Below, one piece after another: positions 45,110 through 53,858 of a DNA stretch of 62,592 bases; position 1 is the stretch's first letter, and the number at the start of each line of letters is the position of its first letter. The stretch covers positions 738,489 to 801,080 of the forward strand of contig CP070842.1 of NCBI GenBank assembly GCA_020342155.1, read 5' to 3'. Origin of the DNA: Dehalococcoidales bacterium (GTDB lineage Bacteria; Chloroflexota; Dehalococcoidia; Dehalococcoidales; Fen-1064). Position numbers and translations under genes: made by a program. Under the pieces are notes generated by a model. The model was not told the DNA's origin. It searched no databases and saw only the letters and a list, made by a program, of their open reading frames with translations.

Positions 45110-47536
45110 CTATAACCCCACCGGGTCAATGTCCATCGTCCAGCCTTGTGGTATGGATATCTGTGAAAGTATGGCTGAGGGGTCGGAGCTACGGAGCACC
45201 AGTTGCCAGCGGTACCGCCCCCTGCGGCGATGGATAAAAGCTGGTGCCGGGCCGATAAGGCTGAGGTCGGCGATTCCTCGTCTGTCCCGTTCTTCGATAA
45301 TGCGTTGTTGCATACGCTCTGCTGCCTTCTGGCAAGCCGCATCGTTGGTATGGGTGTAAATGAGGCTGGCCAACCGGGTGAACGGCGGATTGTGTAGCTG
45401 TTGCCTGTAGGCGATTTCCTCACGGTATAAAGTGTCATAGTCGTGGTCAGCGGCTGCTTGGATGGCGTAGTGCTTTGGTGTGTATGTCTGAATAATCACC
45501 CGGCCCCCGAGAGCACTTCTGCCCGCCCGGCCAGCTACCTGGCTGAGCAACTGGAAAGTCCTTTCGCCCGCCCGGAAGTCAGGCAGGTTCAGACTTGTGT
45601 CGGCGCTGATAACGCCCACCAGAGTAACGCGGGGCAGGTCCAGCCCTTTAGCGACCATCTGCGTGCCGATGAGAATGTCGGCCTCATGCTTGCGGAACCT
45701 GTCCAGTATTACCTGGTGTGAGTTTTTACCCCGGGTAACGTCGCTATCCCAGCGTAATAATCGGGCACCTGGAAAGGCCTGTCTGGTCTCCTGCTCCAGC
45801 TTCTGGGTGCCGATTCCGAGGTACCTTATCCGGCGGCTTTCACAACGAGGACAGGTCTGTGGCGTCGGTGACTGCTGGTTACACTGGTGGCAGAGCAGTA
45901 TGTCTTCAGCGAGGTGATAGCTGAGCGGTATTTCACAGCGGCGGCAGGCGAGCACGTAACCGCAATCACGGCACTGGACAGAGTTAGCTGCCCCGCGTCG
46001 GTTGAGGAAAAGGATTGCCTGTTCGCCATTGGCCAGGACTGTCTCAATTGCCCCCGACAGGTCGGTACTGAAGATGCTCCGGTTTCCCCTTTTCAGTTCC
46101 TCCCTGAGGTCGACCACCTCGGTTCGGGGTAGCGAGGGACCCCCGCCAGCGACGACACGTTCGGGGAGGCGGAGCAGGTGGTAGTTCCCTTGTTGGGCGT
46201 GGTAATATGTCTCGATATCCGGAGTGGCACTGCCGAGAATGACGACCGCCCCGGTAAACTCAGCCAGCTTAATAGCGACATCTCGGGTATGGTAGCGTGG
46301 CGATTGTTCCTGCTGCTTGTAGGTCCATTCGTGCTCTTCGTCCATGACAATCAGACCCAGGTCTGGTTGTGGTGCGAAAACAGCACTCCTTGGCCCGATA
46401 ATGACGTCGAAATCACCATCGCTGATAGACTGCCACTCGTCGAACTGCTCCCGCAGAGAGAGCTGGCTGTGGAGCACGGCCACCCGGTTGGGGAAACGGG
46501 CAGCGAAGCGTTCTATTGTCTGCGGCGTCAGCGAAATCTCCGGCACAAGGACAATACCTCGCTTACCCAGCCTGACAGTTTCTGCCAGGGCTTGCAGATA
46601 TACTTCTGTTTTACCGCTACCGGTAACACCGTGGAGCAGAAAAACTTGTGGAGAGGTAGACCTTTTTTCTGTCAGGCTAGACCAGATAGAGCGAAAGGCG
46701 GATTCCTGGGCAGAGGTGAGGTGTAGTGGTTGTGTTGGGGTTATTCCCTGGTGGGTGAAGGGCTGCTTCCTTACCTCAACTCGCTGGATTTTCACCAGCC
46801 CTTTCTTCTCTAGGGCATCAGCCGCTGCTTTGCTACTGCCGGTATTATGCCTCGCTTGTGAAATCGATACCGGCTCCTGCTGCTGAGCCAGAAAATCAAG
46901 CAGGGCTGCTTGCCTGCTGGTGCCTTGTCCTCGCAGTTTTACGGCTTCTTGACGGGCTTCATCTGTGTTGATGTTAAGGCTGAGATAACTCTCTATCTTT
47001 GGTCTGACCCTGACCTTTTCCAGCTCATAGCTTCGGGTGACAAGACCGCTTCTCACCAGTTGCGTCACTGTTGTTTGCGCCTTCTTCTTACCCAGTGCCC
47101 TTTCCAGTGCGCTAAGGTTGACCGGACCACGCCGGGCAAGCCTGAGGACCTGTCGCTGCGGTTGAGTGTGAGAGGCGGAGGCGTACTCTTGGTCGGTTGA
47201 TGAGATGAGAGTTATCGTTCTCCGCTCGAAGCCGGGTGGCAGCATTGGCGAAATAGCATCGAAGAGTGGTGACAGGTAGTGGTCGCTGAGCCATCGGGCA
47301 AGTGCCACTTGGTCTGGAGACAAGAAGGGGTGGGGGTCAATCGTGCCGATAATTTCCCGGGTTTCCTCGACCGCCGGGTAGTCTGTCAATTCGAGGACAA
47401 TACCCTGGAGGGTTTTACTACCGAAGGGCACCCAGACGGCCTGCCCGGTGTCGATGCTTAACCCCGGGGGTACTGCATAGCTGAAAGTTCGGCGCTGGGC
47501 CGCCGGTGAATTAACACTAACCTCGGCATACCTCAT
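45110..47536 (-). CDS. priA: Primosomal replication-restart helicase PriA
   Basis: An 808-residue superfamily 2 helicase. The N-terminal DNA-binding domain (starting RYAEVSVNSP) precedes the helicase core with Walker A GVTGSGKTE, the DEEH box followed by WTYKQQ, and GSATPD. Eight cysteines in CxxC-type pairs (CRDCGYVLACRRC, CHQC, CPRC) form the two zinc sites. The second helicase lobe has QVAGRAGR. It reloads DnaB at stalled forks. It lies 26 bases after rplS. Confidence 0.96.
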   Translation of the reverse strand: MRYAEVSVNSPAAQRRTFSYAVPPGLSIDTGQAVWVPFGSKTLQGIVLELTDYPAVEETREIIGTIDPHPFLSPDQVALARWLSDHYLSPLFDAISPMLPPGFERRTITLISSTDQEYASASHTQPQRQVLRLARRGPVNLSALERALGKKKAQTTVTQLVRSGLVTRSYELEKVRVRPKIESYLSLNINTDEARQEAVKLRGQGTSRQAALLDFLAQQQEPVSISQARHNTGSSKAAADALEKKGLVKIQRVEVRKQPFTHQGITPTQPLHLTSAQESAFRSIWSSLTEKRSTSPQVFLLHGVTGSGKTEVYLQALAETVRLGKRGIVLVPEISLTPQTIERFAARFPNRVAVLHSQLSLREQFDEWQSISDGDFDVIIGPRSAVFAPQPDLGLIVMDEEHEWTYKQQEQSPRYHTRDVAIKLAEFTGAVVILGSATPDIETYYHAQQGNYHLLRLPERVVAGGGPSLPRTEVVDLREELKRGNRSIFSTDLSGAIETVLANGEQAILFLNRRGAANSVQCRDCGYVLACRRCEIPLSYHLAEDILLCHQCNQQSPTPQTCPRCESRRIRYLGIGTQKLEQETRQAFPGARLLRWDSDVTRGKNSHQVILDRFRKHEADILIGTQMVAKGLDLPRVTLVGVISADTSLNLPDFRAGERTFQLLSQVAGRAGRSALGGRVIIQTYTPKHYAIQAAADHDYDTLYREEIAYRQQLHNPPFTRLASLIYTHTNDAACQKAAERMQQRIIEERDRRGIADLSLIGPAPAFIHRRRGRYRWQLVLRSSDPSAILSQISIPQGWTMDIDPVGL

Positions 47537-47562
47537 CCTGTACCCCGCGAGGTAGCTCGGTC

Positions 47563-47931
47563 TTAATTATCCCCCTTGGGCTTTCCTTTGGGGGTCCTTC
47601 TCTCTTTGATGCGGGCCTTCTTGGCGCTGAGTCCGCGTAGATAGTACAATTTGGCCCGACGCACCTTGCCGTGTCGGACTACTTCGACCTTCTCGACGAG
47701 GGGTGAATACAAAGGAAAAGTCCGCTCGACACCGACCCCGTAGGCAACCCGCCTGACTGTGAAGCTGGAGCCAGCCCCGCTATTACGTATCCGGATAACT
47801 ACACCCTGAAATACCTGGATACGCTCTTTATCTCCTTCAACAACCTTGGAGCTGACCTTGATCGTGTCACCGGGGGCCAGAGTCGGGATATTGGGGTTCG
47901 GTTTGGATTCAAACAGTGTCTCAACATTCAT
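47563..47931 (-). CDS. rplS: Ribosomal protein L19
   Basis: A 122-residue L19. Landmarks are [40 protein letters not shown] and the basic [20 protein letters not shown]. It sits at the 30S-50S interface. It follows trmD by 40 bases, the common bacterial order. Confidence 0.97.
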   Translation of the reverse strand: MNVETLFESKPNPNIPTLAPGDTIKVSSKVVEGDKERIQVFQGVVIRIRNSGAGSSFTVRRVAYGVGVERTFPLYSPLVEKVEVVRHGKVRRAKLYYLRGLSAKKARIKERRTPKGKPKGDN

Positions 47932-47971
47932 CTTACAAGACTCCCTGTGGTTAGTGGATTTGCCGCAACCC

Positions 47972-48718
47972 CTATCGAGGTTGCTTCAACCGCTCGATTA
48001 AGCGTTCTTCCTTATTATCCAGTCGCGCCCGTTCCAGCATTTCGGGACGACGCTTCAGAGTTCGTATAATTGCCTGCTCGCGGCGCCACTCGGCAATGTG
48101 GGCGTGGTTCCCTGAGAGCAAGACTTCTGGCACCGGCCAGTCCCGGTATACCGGGGGCCGGGTGTATTGGGGGTATTCTAATAAACCGGTGGCATGAGAC
48201 TCGTCCAGTGAAGACTTCTCTGAGCCAAGTACTCCTGGCAGTAATCTGATTACAGCGTCGATAATGACCATTGCCGCTAGTTCACCACCTCCGAGGACGT
48301 AATCACCGATACTGATTTCGTCGGTGACCAGATATTCACGTACCCGCTCATCTATACCCTCGTAACGCCCGCAGATCAGGACAATCTGAGGGTGACGGGA
48401 AAGCTCTTCGGCAATCGGCTGGGAGAAAAGGCGTCCCTGCGGGGTGAGCAGAATAATGGGCAGTGTTGCGGCTTGCTCCGAAGGCATCTCGGATTGTAGT
48501 GACTCCACTGTCTCGAAGATTGGCTCCGGCTTGAGTACCATACCGGCGCCGCCGCCATAGGGATAATCGTCGACCGTATGGTGTCGGTCATGAGTATGAT
48601 CGCGGATATTGTGCAGGTTAACGGCGACCAGCCCGCGAGAGTCCGCCCGCTGAAAGAGCCCTGTGCTTAATGGTCCCTGAAACATCTCAGGGAACAGAGT
48701 CAGGATGTCAAATTGCAT
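47972..48718 (-). CDS. trmD: tRNA (guanine-N1-)-methyltransferase
   Basis: A 248-residue SPOUT-class enzyme that methylates G37 of tRNAs using S-adenosylmethionine. It begins [13 protein letters not shown] and contains the trefoil-knot motifs [13 protein letters not shown] and [15 protein letters not shown]. The longer frame to 48808 adds a non-family leader; ATG 48718 has AGAGG ten bases upstream. It is the first gene of the minus-strand run toward def. Confidence 0.96.
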   Translation of the reverse strand: MQFDILTLFPEMFQGPLSTGLFQRADSRGLVAVNLHNIRDHTHDRHHTVDDYPYGGGAGMVLKPEPIFETVESLQSEMPSEQAATLPIILLTPQGRLFSQPIAEELSRHPQIVLICGRYEGIDERVREYLVTDEISIGDYVLGGGELAAMVIIDAVIRLLPGVLGSEKSSLDESHATGLLEYPQYTRPPVYRDWPVPEVLLSGNHAHIAEWRREQAIIRTLKRRPEMLERARLDNKEERLIERLKQPR

Positions 48719-48936
48719 CAAACTATGTCCTCTCGATCTGGTGAACCCCGGCTCAGTTGCATTCTGTTCTCGAGCACTCTGGTGCTTGGAAGACAGTGAG
48801 GATATCATCGTGTATCAGTACTCTACGAAAGCCACTGTCTCATTCTACCATAAAAAAGACCATAGAAAAAACGGTGGATTTTGAGAGTAAAGCTGTGGAT
48901 TTCACCAATTATTTTCAACGAATTTCAAAAAGGGTA

Positions 48937-48965
48937 TTGACAAATGGATTTTTGTGTGGCAGAAT
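48937..48965 (+). promoter_or_regulatory. Candidate sigma70-type promoter of the mraZ division cluster
   Basis: TTGACA (48937-48942) and CAGAAT (48960-48965) are 17 bases apart, about 100 bases before mraZ. The -35 is a perfect consensus match. Confidence 0.55.
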
Positions 48966-48984
48966 GGTGAGAATTAGTGAATTG

Positions 48985-48999
48985 TGGGGGAAAGTGGGG
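48985..48999 (+). promoter_or_regulatory. Candidate MraZ box
   Basis: TGGGG at 48985-48989 is repeated at 48995-48999, separated by five bases. Known MraZ operators are TGGGN repeats with five-base spacers just upstream of mraZ. The pair lies about 20-35 bases downstream of the promoter -10, where binding would repress. Only two clear repeats are present. Confidence 0.5.
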
Positions 49000-49064
49000 A
49001 GGATTTAGCTTGGATAGTAACCGGAAACTTGAAACCCTGGGCCAAACGAGCCGGGAGTGAGTAA

Positions 49065-49490
49065 ATGTTTCTCGGTGAATATGAATACAAAATAGATGAT
49101 AAGGGCAGGGTGCCCGTCCCTCCGAAGTTCAGGAGAGAACTTAAAGATGGTCTAGTACTGGCGCCCGGGCCCGAGTCTTGTATTGTAGCCTACGGTCTGG
49201 TTGAGTGGAAGAAAATGGCTGAGACTCTGACCGCTGGTTCGTTGGCACCATCCAAGTTAAGGAGACTGGGTCGGGCTACTTTTGCGACAGCGTTCAGCCT
49301 GAATCTCGATGGGCAGGGAAGGGTGGCTCTGCCAATTACATTAAGGCAGTACGCACAGATTGAAGATGAGCTGGTTGTCATCGGGGCAAACACCTACTTT
49401 GAAATGTGGAACAGAGAGTTATGGATGGCGGAGAAGGCCGACGCTCAGGAACAAGCCTGGCAGATTATTGAAGGTCTTGAACGACGTTGA
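49065..49490 (+). CDS. mraZ: MraZ transcriptional regulator
   Basis: A 141-residue protein of two AbrB-like swapped-hairpin repeats, each with the DxxGR signature ([13 protein letters not shown] at about 11-23 and [13 protein letters not shown] in the second half). It forms a ring-shaped oligomer that binds tandem repeats upstream of its own operon. It is the first gene of the division cluster and overlaps rsmH if the TTG at 49487 is used. Confidence 0.95.
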   Translation: MFLGEYEYKIDDKGRVPVPPKFRRELKDGLVLAPGPESCIVAYGLVEWKKMAETLTAGSLAPSKLRRLGRATFATAFSLNLDGQGRVALPITLRQYAQIEDELVVIGANTYFEMWNRELWMAEKADAQEQAWQIIEGLERR

Positions 49491-50503
49491 GGAGCTTAGG
49501 AGTATTGGCACCAACCCACACGCCGGTCCTGGTCCGGGAAGTTATTGAGGCGCTGGCTGTCCAACCCGGAGGACGTTACATTGACTGTACCGTCGGCGGA
49601 GGTGGGCATGCGATTGCTATCCTGGAGAATAGCTCGCCAGGAGGGCAGTTGTTGGGTCTGGATGCCGACCCTGATGCCATTGTTGTTGCCCGTGTGCGAC
49701 TTAAGGCCTATTGTGAAACTACCCTGCTCCGCAACGAGAATTTCGCTAACCTACTAAGCATCGCTGAAGAACATGGTTTTTACCCGGTAAATGGCATCCT
49801 GTTTGACCTGGGGCTATCGTCTTTCCAACTAAGCAGTGATGCCCGGGGCTTCAGCTTCCAGCGTGAGTCTGCCCTGGATATGCGTCTTAGTCCCGAACAA
49901 GAAGCTACCGCTGAGGATATCATCAACCAACTTCCCGAGACTGAACTTGCCCATCTGATAAGAACATATGGTGAGGAAACTTATAGCCATAAGATAGCAC
50001 ATCGTATTGTCGAGGAACGACCTATCAAGACGACACTTCAGCTTGCCAGAACAATTGAGCTGGCAGTTGGTGGGAGGAGGGGTAAAATTCATCCGGCCAC
50101 CAAGACGTTTCAGGCATTGCGGATTGTCGTGAATCGAGAGCTTCAATACCTGGAGGCTGGTTTGGAGCAGGCGCTGGGCTTGCTGGGATTTGGCGGACGG
50201 CTGGTTGTCATCAGCTACCACTCTCTGGAGGATCGCATTGTAAAGCAGTTCACCCAGCGGGAGTCAAGTGACTGCATCTGCACGCCAGATATACCTGTCT
50301 GCATTTGCGGACATAAGGCCAGTCTTAGTTTGGTCAATAAACGGGTGATTACTCCTACTGCCGACGAAGTCCAGCTTAATCCGCGTAGTCGGAGTGCTAA
50401 GTTAAGAGCAGCCGAGCGTATTACTGAATGGAATAATCCGACCGGAGTAACGAATGGACAGGATTCCGGTTTAGCAGGGACGATGCGTTTTTCAGAAAAT
50501 TGA
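49487..50503 (+). CDS. rsmH: 16S rRNA (cytosine-N4)-methyltransferase RsmH (MraW)
   Basis: A 338-residue methyltransferase acting on C1402 of 16S r[16 protein letters not shown] opens the domain; the S-adenosylmethionine loop is [20 protein letters not shown] and [14 protein letters not shown] are conserved, and the C-terminus has [15 protein letters not shown]. The start is either TTG 49487, overlapping the mraZ stop as TTGA, or TTG 49505, ten bases after GAGGAG. No ATG is available. Confidence 0.94.
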   Translation: MRSLGVLAPTHTPVLVREVIEALAVQPGGRYIDCTVGGGGHAIAILENSSPGGQLLGLDADPDAIVVARVRLKAYCETTLLRNENFANLLSIAEEHGFYPVNGILFDLGLSSFQLSSDARGFSFQRESALDMRLSPEQEATAEDIINQLPETELAHLIRTYGEETYSHKIAHRIVEERPIKTTLQLARTIELAVGGRRGKIHPATKTFQALRIVVNRELQYLEAGLEQALGLLGFGGRLVVISYHSLEDRIVKQFTQRESSDCICTPDIPVCICGHKASLSLVNKRVITPTADEVQLNPRSRSAKLRAAERITEWNNPTGVTNGQDSGLAGTMRFSEN

Positions 50504-50599
50504 CAGGCAGGAAATCCTGCCCGAAAAGGGGGGATATTTGAAATGTGAAAATGCAAACAGGCTCAATGGGACAAAACGTACCATAGTAAGGAGGGGTGA

Positions 50600-51817
50600 A
50601 TGAGCAAGCGGAATACATTATGTGCTATAGATGTTGGCACCACCAAAGTCTGTACCATCGTAGCTGAGGTAAATGAGGGTGGTCTCATGCGAGTCGCCGG
50701 GGTGGGCTTAACCCCGTCTACGGGACTGCATAAGGGACTGGTGGTCAACATCAATGAGGCTAAAGAATCGATCCGCGAGTCAGTAAGAAAAGCGGAACAC
50801 GCCAGTGGCTACAAGATCGAAACGGCCTATGTTGGCGTTACCGGGAGACACATCAGTGCACGTAACAATCGAGGGGTTGTTGCTATCACGCGGAATGACC
50901 GGTTAGTACGCTCGGATGACCTGAAGCGGGTTCTGCAGACTGCCCAGAGCGTGAACCTTTCCAATGAAGAGCGGTTGCTACACCTTATCCCGAGAGGCTA
51001 TACGGTTGATGGTCAGGAAGGGGTCAGGAATCCGGTAGGCATGTATGGTTTCAGGCTGGATGTTGAGACCCACGTCATTACTGCCGCTATCTCCTCTGTG
51101 CAAAACCTGGTCAAGTGCATTCGCGCTGTTGGTGTTGATATTGATGACCTTGTCTTTGAGCCGCTGGCCAGTAGCGAGGCTGTGCTGAGTGATGACGAGA
51201 AAGAGGCCGGAGTCATTCTGGCCGACATCGGTGGAGGCACGACGGACATCTCTGTTTTCAAGAATGGAAGCATCTGGCATAGTGCCATTATACCGGTAGC
51301 TGGCTACCAGTTTACCCGTGACATTGCCATCGGCCTGGGTCTACCATTTGAGGTGGCCGAGGAGATGAAGAGGAAGTATGGCAGCGTCATGCCAGTCTAC
51401 GAAGGCGGGACTTCGGATACTGATGCTATTGCACAGAATGGCCATAGTATTTCCTACCAGGGTCTGTGCGATGTTATCCGTGCCAGGGTTGAGGAACTCA
51501 TAAGACTGATCATGCTGGAACTACCGCGCAATGAAATGCCGTCGTTGGTTCCGGCTGGCCTGGTGCTTACCGGGGGCAGTTCTAACCTTTCGGGTATTGA
51601 TGTTCTTGGACGTGAAATAGTACGACTTCCGGTAAGGATTGGCACTCCGGTCAGTATCCATGGTATTTCCGACGTCCTGCAAGACCCTGCATATGCTACC
51701 AGCGTTGGTCTCTTGCTCTGGGGTCTGAAGCCCAAGAGTGCCCCCAGCTGGAAGACCAGCATGTTTGGCAGTAACTTGCGGAATCTGGTTTCCCGAATCA
51801 GGCGTTTATTTAAGTAG
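50600..51817 (+). CDS. ftsA: Cell division protein FtsA
   Basis: A 405-residue actin-like ATPase that anchors FtsZ to the membrane. AIDVGTTKVCTIVAE (phosphate 1) and ADIGGGTTDISVF (phosphate 2) are clear, as are the adenosine motif region LVLTGGSSNLSG and the C-terminal amphipathic helix (LRNLVSRIRRLFK) used for membrane binding. It lies only 96 bases after rsmH; ftsL, ftsI, ftsW, ftsQ and the mur genes that normally intervene are absent. Confidence 0.96.
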   Translation: MSKRNTLCAIDVGTTKVCTIVAEVNEGGLMRVAGVGLTPSTGLHKGLVVNINEAKESIRESVRKAEHASGYKIETAYVGVTGRHISARNNRGVVAITRNDRLVRSDDLKRVLQTAQSVNLSNEERLLHLIPRGYTVDGQEGVRNPVGMYGFRLDVETHVITAAISSVQNLVKCIRAVGVDIDDLVFEPLASSEAVLSDDEKEAGVILADIGGGTTDISVFKNGSIWHSAIIPVAGYQFTRDIAIGLGLPFEVAEEMKRKYGSVMPVYEGGTSDTDAIAQNGHSISYQGLCDVIRARVEELIRLIMLELPRNEMPSLVPAGLVLTGGSSNLSGIDVLGREIVRLPVRIGTPVSIHGISDVLQDPAYATSVGLLLWGLKPKSAPSWKTSMFGSNLRNLVSRIRRLFK

Positions 51818-51856
51818 CTAGTTGCGAAACAGATATCGAGAAAAGAGGAGGAGAAG

Positions 51857-52984
51857 ATGGCAAAAACTAGTTTTGCTCCAAATCCGGCAAAGATAAAAGT
51901 CATCGGCCTTGGTGGTGGCGGTTGCAATGCAATCACCCGTATGGTAAGGGATGGTATTCGGGGCGTGGAGTTCATTGCGATGAATACCGACGCACAGGCT
52001 CTAGCGATTACTGAGGCTCCGATGCGCGTCCAACTCGGTGAGAAACTGGTCAAAGGATTAGGCGTTGGGGGTGACCCAGTGCAGGGCCAGAAGGCAGCCG
52101 AGGAAAGCCGTGACCAGATCAGGGAGTTCGTCACCGGGGCCGACATGATATTTATCACTGCTGGTATGGGTGGTGGTAGCGGTACCGGCGCTGCTCCAGT
52201 GATTGCTGAGCTTGCCATGCAGGCTGGTGCTTTAACCATCGCCGTGGTAACCAAACCGTTTGAATTTGAGGGCGCACACCGTTCTCAGGTGGCAAACGAA
52301 GGTGTGGCCAGGCTGTTAGACAAAGTGGTTGATACCCTGATAATTATCCCGAATGACCGGCTGCTGGAACTCTGTGACCCGAAGACGGGAGTGGATGAAG
52401 CCTTCAAACTCGCCGATGATGTTCTCAGTCATGGTGTTCAGGCAATCGCCCAGGTTATCACTGTTCCTGGAGTAATCAATCTTGACTTTGCTGATGTCAA
52501 GGCAGTGATGAAAGATGCCGGACCGGCCTGGATGTCGATCGGTAAGGGGAGTGGTCAGAACCGGGCAATTGACGCTGCCAAGGAAGCCCTGGCCAGTCCT
52601 CTGCTGGATGTTTCAGTAGGCGGTTCTAAAGGGGTGCTGTTCAATGTTGTTGGTGGTGAAAGTCTTTCCCTGTTCGAGGTTAATGAAGCCGCTGAGGTAA
52701 TCAAAAATGCGGTGGACCCTGAAGCCAACATCATCTTCGGCGTTGTTCATGACCCCACAATGGACAAGGAGATAAAGATCACACTGATTGCCACCGGATT
52801 TACTGCCAAGAACGAAATGCCCGGTGACAACAAAGAAGACGAAATAACAGAATTTCTCAAGGAGTGGAAGAGCGAAGACCAACTAGATATTCCTGCATTC
52901 CTCCGCCGTCCACTTTATAACCAGCGACGTCTCTCCGTCCCCCCTAAGACCAGCAGCCCGTCGGTTCGACGGTTCGCCCAATAG
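51857..52984 (+). CDS. ftsZ: Cell division GTPase FtsZ
   Basis: A 375-residue tubulin homologue. The GTP-binding signature is GMGGGSGTGAAPVI; NTDAQAL and the T7-loop region (NLDFADVKAVMKDAG) are intact. A short linker leads to the conserved C-terminal peptide DIPAFLRR, which binds FtsA, followed by about 24 extra residues with basic and Pro/Ser content. The tail of the gene includes an 18-base string also found at 43062-43079. Confidence 0.97.
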   Translation: MAKTSFAPNPAKIKVIGLGGGGCNAITRMVRDGIRGVEFIAMNTDAQALAITEAPMRVQLGEKLVKGLGVGGDPVQGQKAAEESRDQIREFVTGADMIFITAGMGGGSGTGAAPVIAELAMQAGALTIAVVTKPFEFEGAHRSQVANEGVARLLDKVVDTLIIIPNDRLLELCDPKTGVDEAFKLADDVLSHGVQAIAQVITVPGVINLDFADVKAVMKDAGPAWMSIGKGSGQNRAIDAAKEALASPLLDVSVGGSKGVLFNVVGGESLSLFEVNEAAEVIKNAVDPEANIIFGVVHDPTMDKEIKITLIATGFTAKNEMPGDNKEDEITEFLKEWKSEDQLDIPAFLRRPLYNQRRLSVPPKTSSPSVRRFAQ

Positions 52985-53015
52985 TCGGCGGGTTGCTGGC
53001 CAAGGATATAGTTTT

Positions 53016-53048
53016 GGGCCGGGGCACTAACCAACCTGACCCCGGCCC
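53016..53048. repeat. GC-rich hairpin downstream of ftsZ
   Basis: GGGCCGGGG (53016-53024) pairs with CCCCGGCCC (53040-53048) around a 15-base loop. There is no T-run, so termination here would be inefficient or factor-dependent. Confidence 0.55.
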
Positions 53049-53072
53049 ATAACAGGCCTGCAAAGTAGGAGG

Positions 53073-53100
53073 TCAACCGCAAGTTACTGTTTGCGGTTGA
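53073..53100. repeat. Second hairpin in the ftsZ-nrdR gap
   Basis: TCAACCGCAA (53073-53082) pairs perfectly with TTGCGGTTGA (53091-53100), with an eight-base loop and no T-run. Confidence 0.55.
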
Positions 53101-53239
53101 TCTGTCGTGTAACCGTGTTCGGGCAGAACATGGTCTATTTCTGCGGCCTTTGCGATTATCGCCTGCGCATCTTTTAACTCACTCTCGATTTCTTTGAACT
53201 AATGGACCAAATTTATCACTTTTTCCCTCCCAGAAGTAC

Positions 53240-53268
53240 TTGACAAACACCATATATTGTGGTTTAAT
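53240..53268 (+). promoter_or_regulatory. Promoter of the nrdR-nrdJ operon
   Basis: TTGACA (53240-53245) and TTTAAT (53263-53268) are 17 bases apart. The spacer is filled by the first NrdR box. Confidence 0.75.
53247..53262 (+). promoter_or_regulatory. NrdR box 1
   Basis: ACACCATATATTGTGG closely fits the NrdR consensus acaCwAtATaTwGtgt. It lies inside the -35/-10 spacer, so bound repressor would block RNA polymerase. Confidence 0.8.
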
Positions 53269-53277
53269 GACAGTCTG

Positions 53278-53293
53278 TCTCTACATATAGTTA
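53278..53293 (+). promoter_or_regulatory. NrdR box 2
   Basis: TCTCTACATATAGTTA matches the NrdR consensus core (C, A, ATAT, G, T positions). It starts 31 bases after box 1, three helical turns, the spacing usual for paired NrdR boxes. Confidence 0.7.
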
Positions 53294-53318
53294 TTTGAAG
53301 CAGTAAATAGTGATTGTC

Positions 53319-53858
53319 ATGAACTGTCCTTATTGTGCTTATGATGATTCTCGGGTTCTGGATTCTCGCGATGTCGATGAAGGAATACGTCGCCGTCGCC
53401 AGTGCCTGAGTTGTGAGTCGCGTTTCACCACCTATGAGCGGATTCTGCCAGTCAGCCTGTTCGTCATGAAGAAAGACAACCGACGAGAGTTGTTTGACCG
53501 GCAGAAGGTGCTTAATGGGATTCGTAAGGCCTGTGAGAAACGTCCGCTACCAGCTGATACGGTGGACAAGCTGGCCGATGATATCGAATCTGAGCTTTAT
53601 CGTTTGGGAAGAGCCGAAGTAGCCAGCCGGCTGGTCGGTGATATGGTTATGAGACGGCTAAGAGACCTTGACCATATTGCCTATATCCGTTTTGCTAGCG
53701 TTTACCGGGAGTTTACTGATATTACAGCCCTGAAGGAAGAGGTAGACACGCTGTTAGATAACAAGGCTCAATCAATTCCGTCAACAGCACAATTACCTCT
53801 GATGCCTGACGAAGAATTGGAAGTGGTAACCGGGCAGCGTCGGAGGAATCGTAGATGA
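53319..53858 (+). CDS. nrdR: Ribonucleotide reductase regulator NrdR
   Basis: A 179-residue repressor. The N-terminal zinc ribbon uses C3, C6, C29 and C32 (CPYC and CLSC). An ATP-cone domain follows (about 46-136, beginning FVMKKDNRRELFDRQKV), sensing ATP/dATP. It represses reductase genes when dATP is high. The family start is MxCPYC, so ATG 53319 is chosen over GTG 53310, although its ribosome site is weak. It ends in an ATGA overlap with nrdJ and lies behind two NrdR boxes, so it is autoregulated. Confidence 0.96.
   Translation: MNCPYCAYDDSRVLDSRDVDEGIRRRRQCLSCESRFTTYERILPVSLFVMKKDNRRELFDRQKVLNGIRKACEKRPLPADTVDKLADDIESELYRLGRAEVASRLVGDMVMRRLRDLDHIAYIRFASVYREFTDITALKEEVDTLLDNKAQSIPSTAQLPLMPDEELEVVTGQRRRNRR

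Noticed and set aside
45070..45115. Inverted repeat ATAGAGAT/ATCTCTAT between priA and def
   Set aside because: The loop is about 20 bases, the stem is AT-rich, and there is no T-run; not distinguishable from background.
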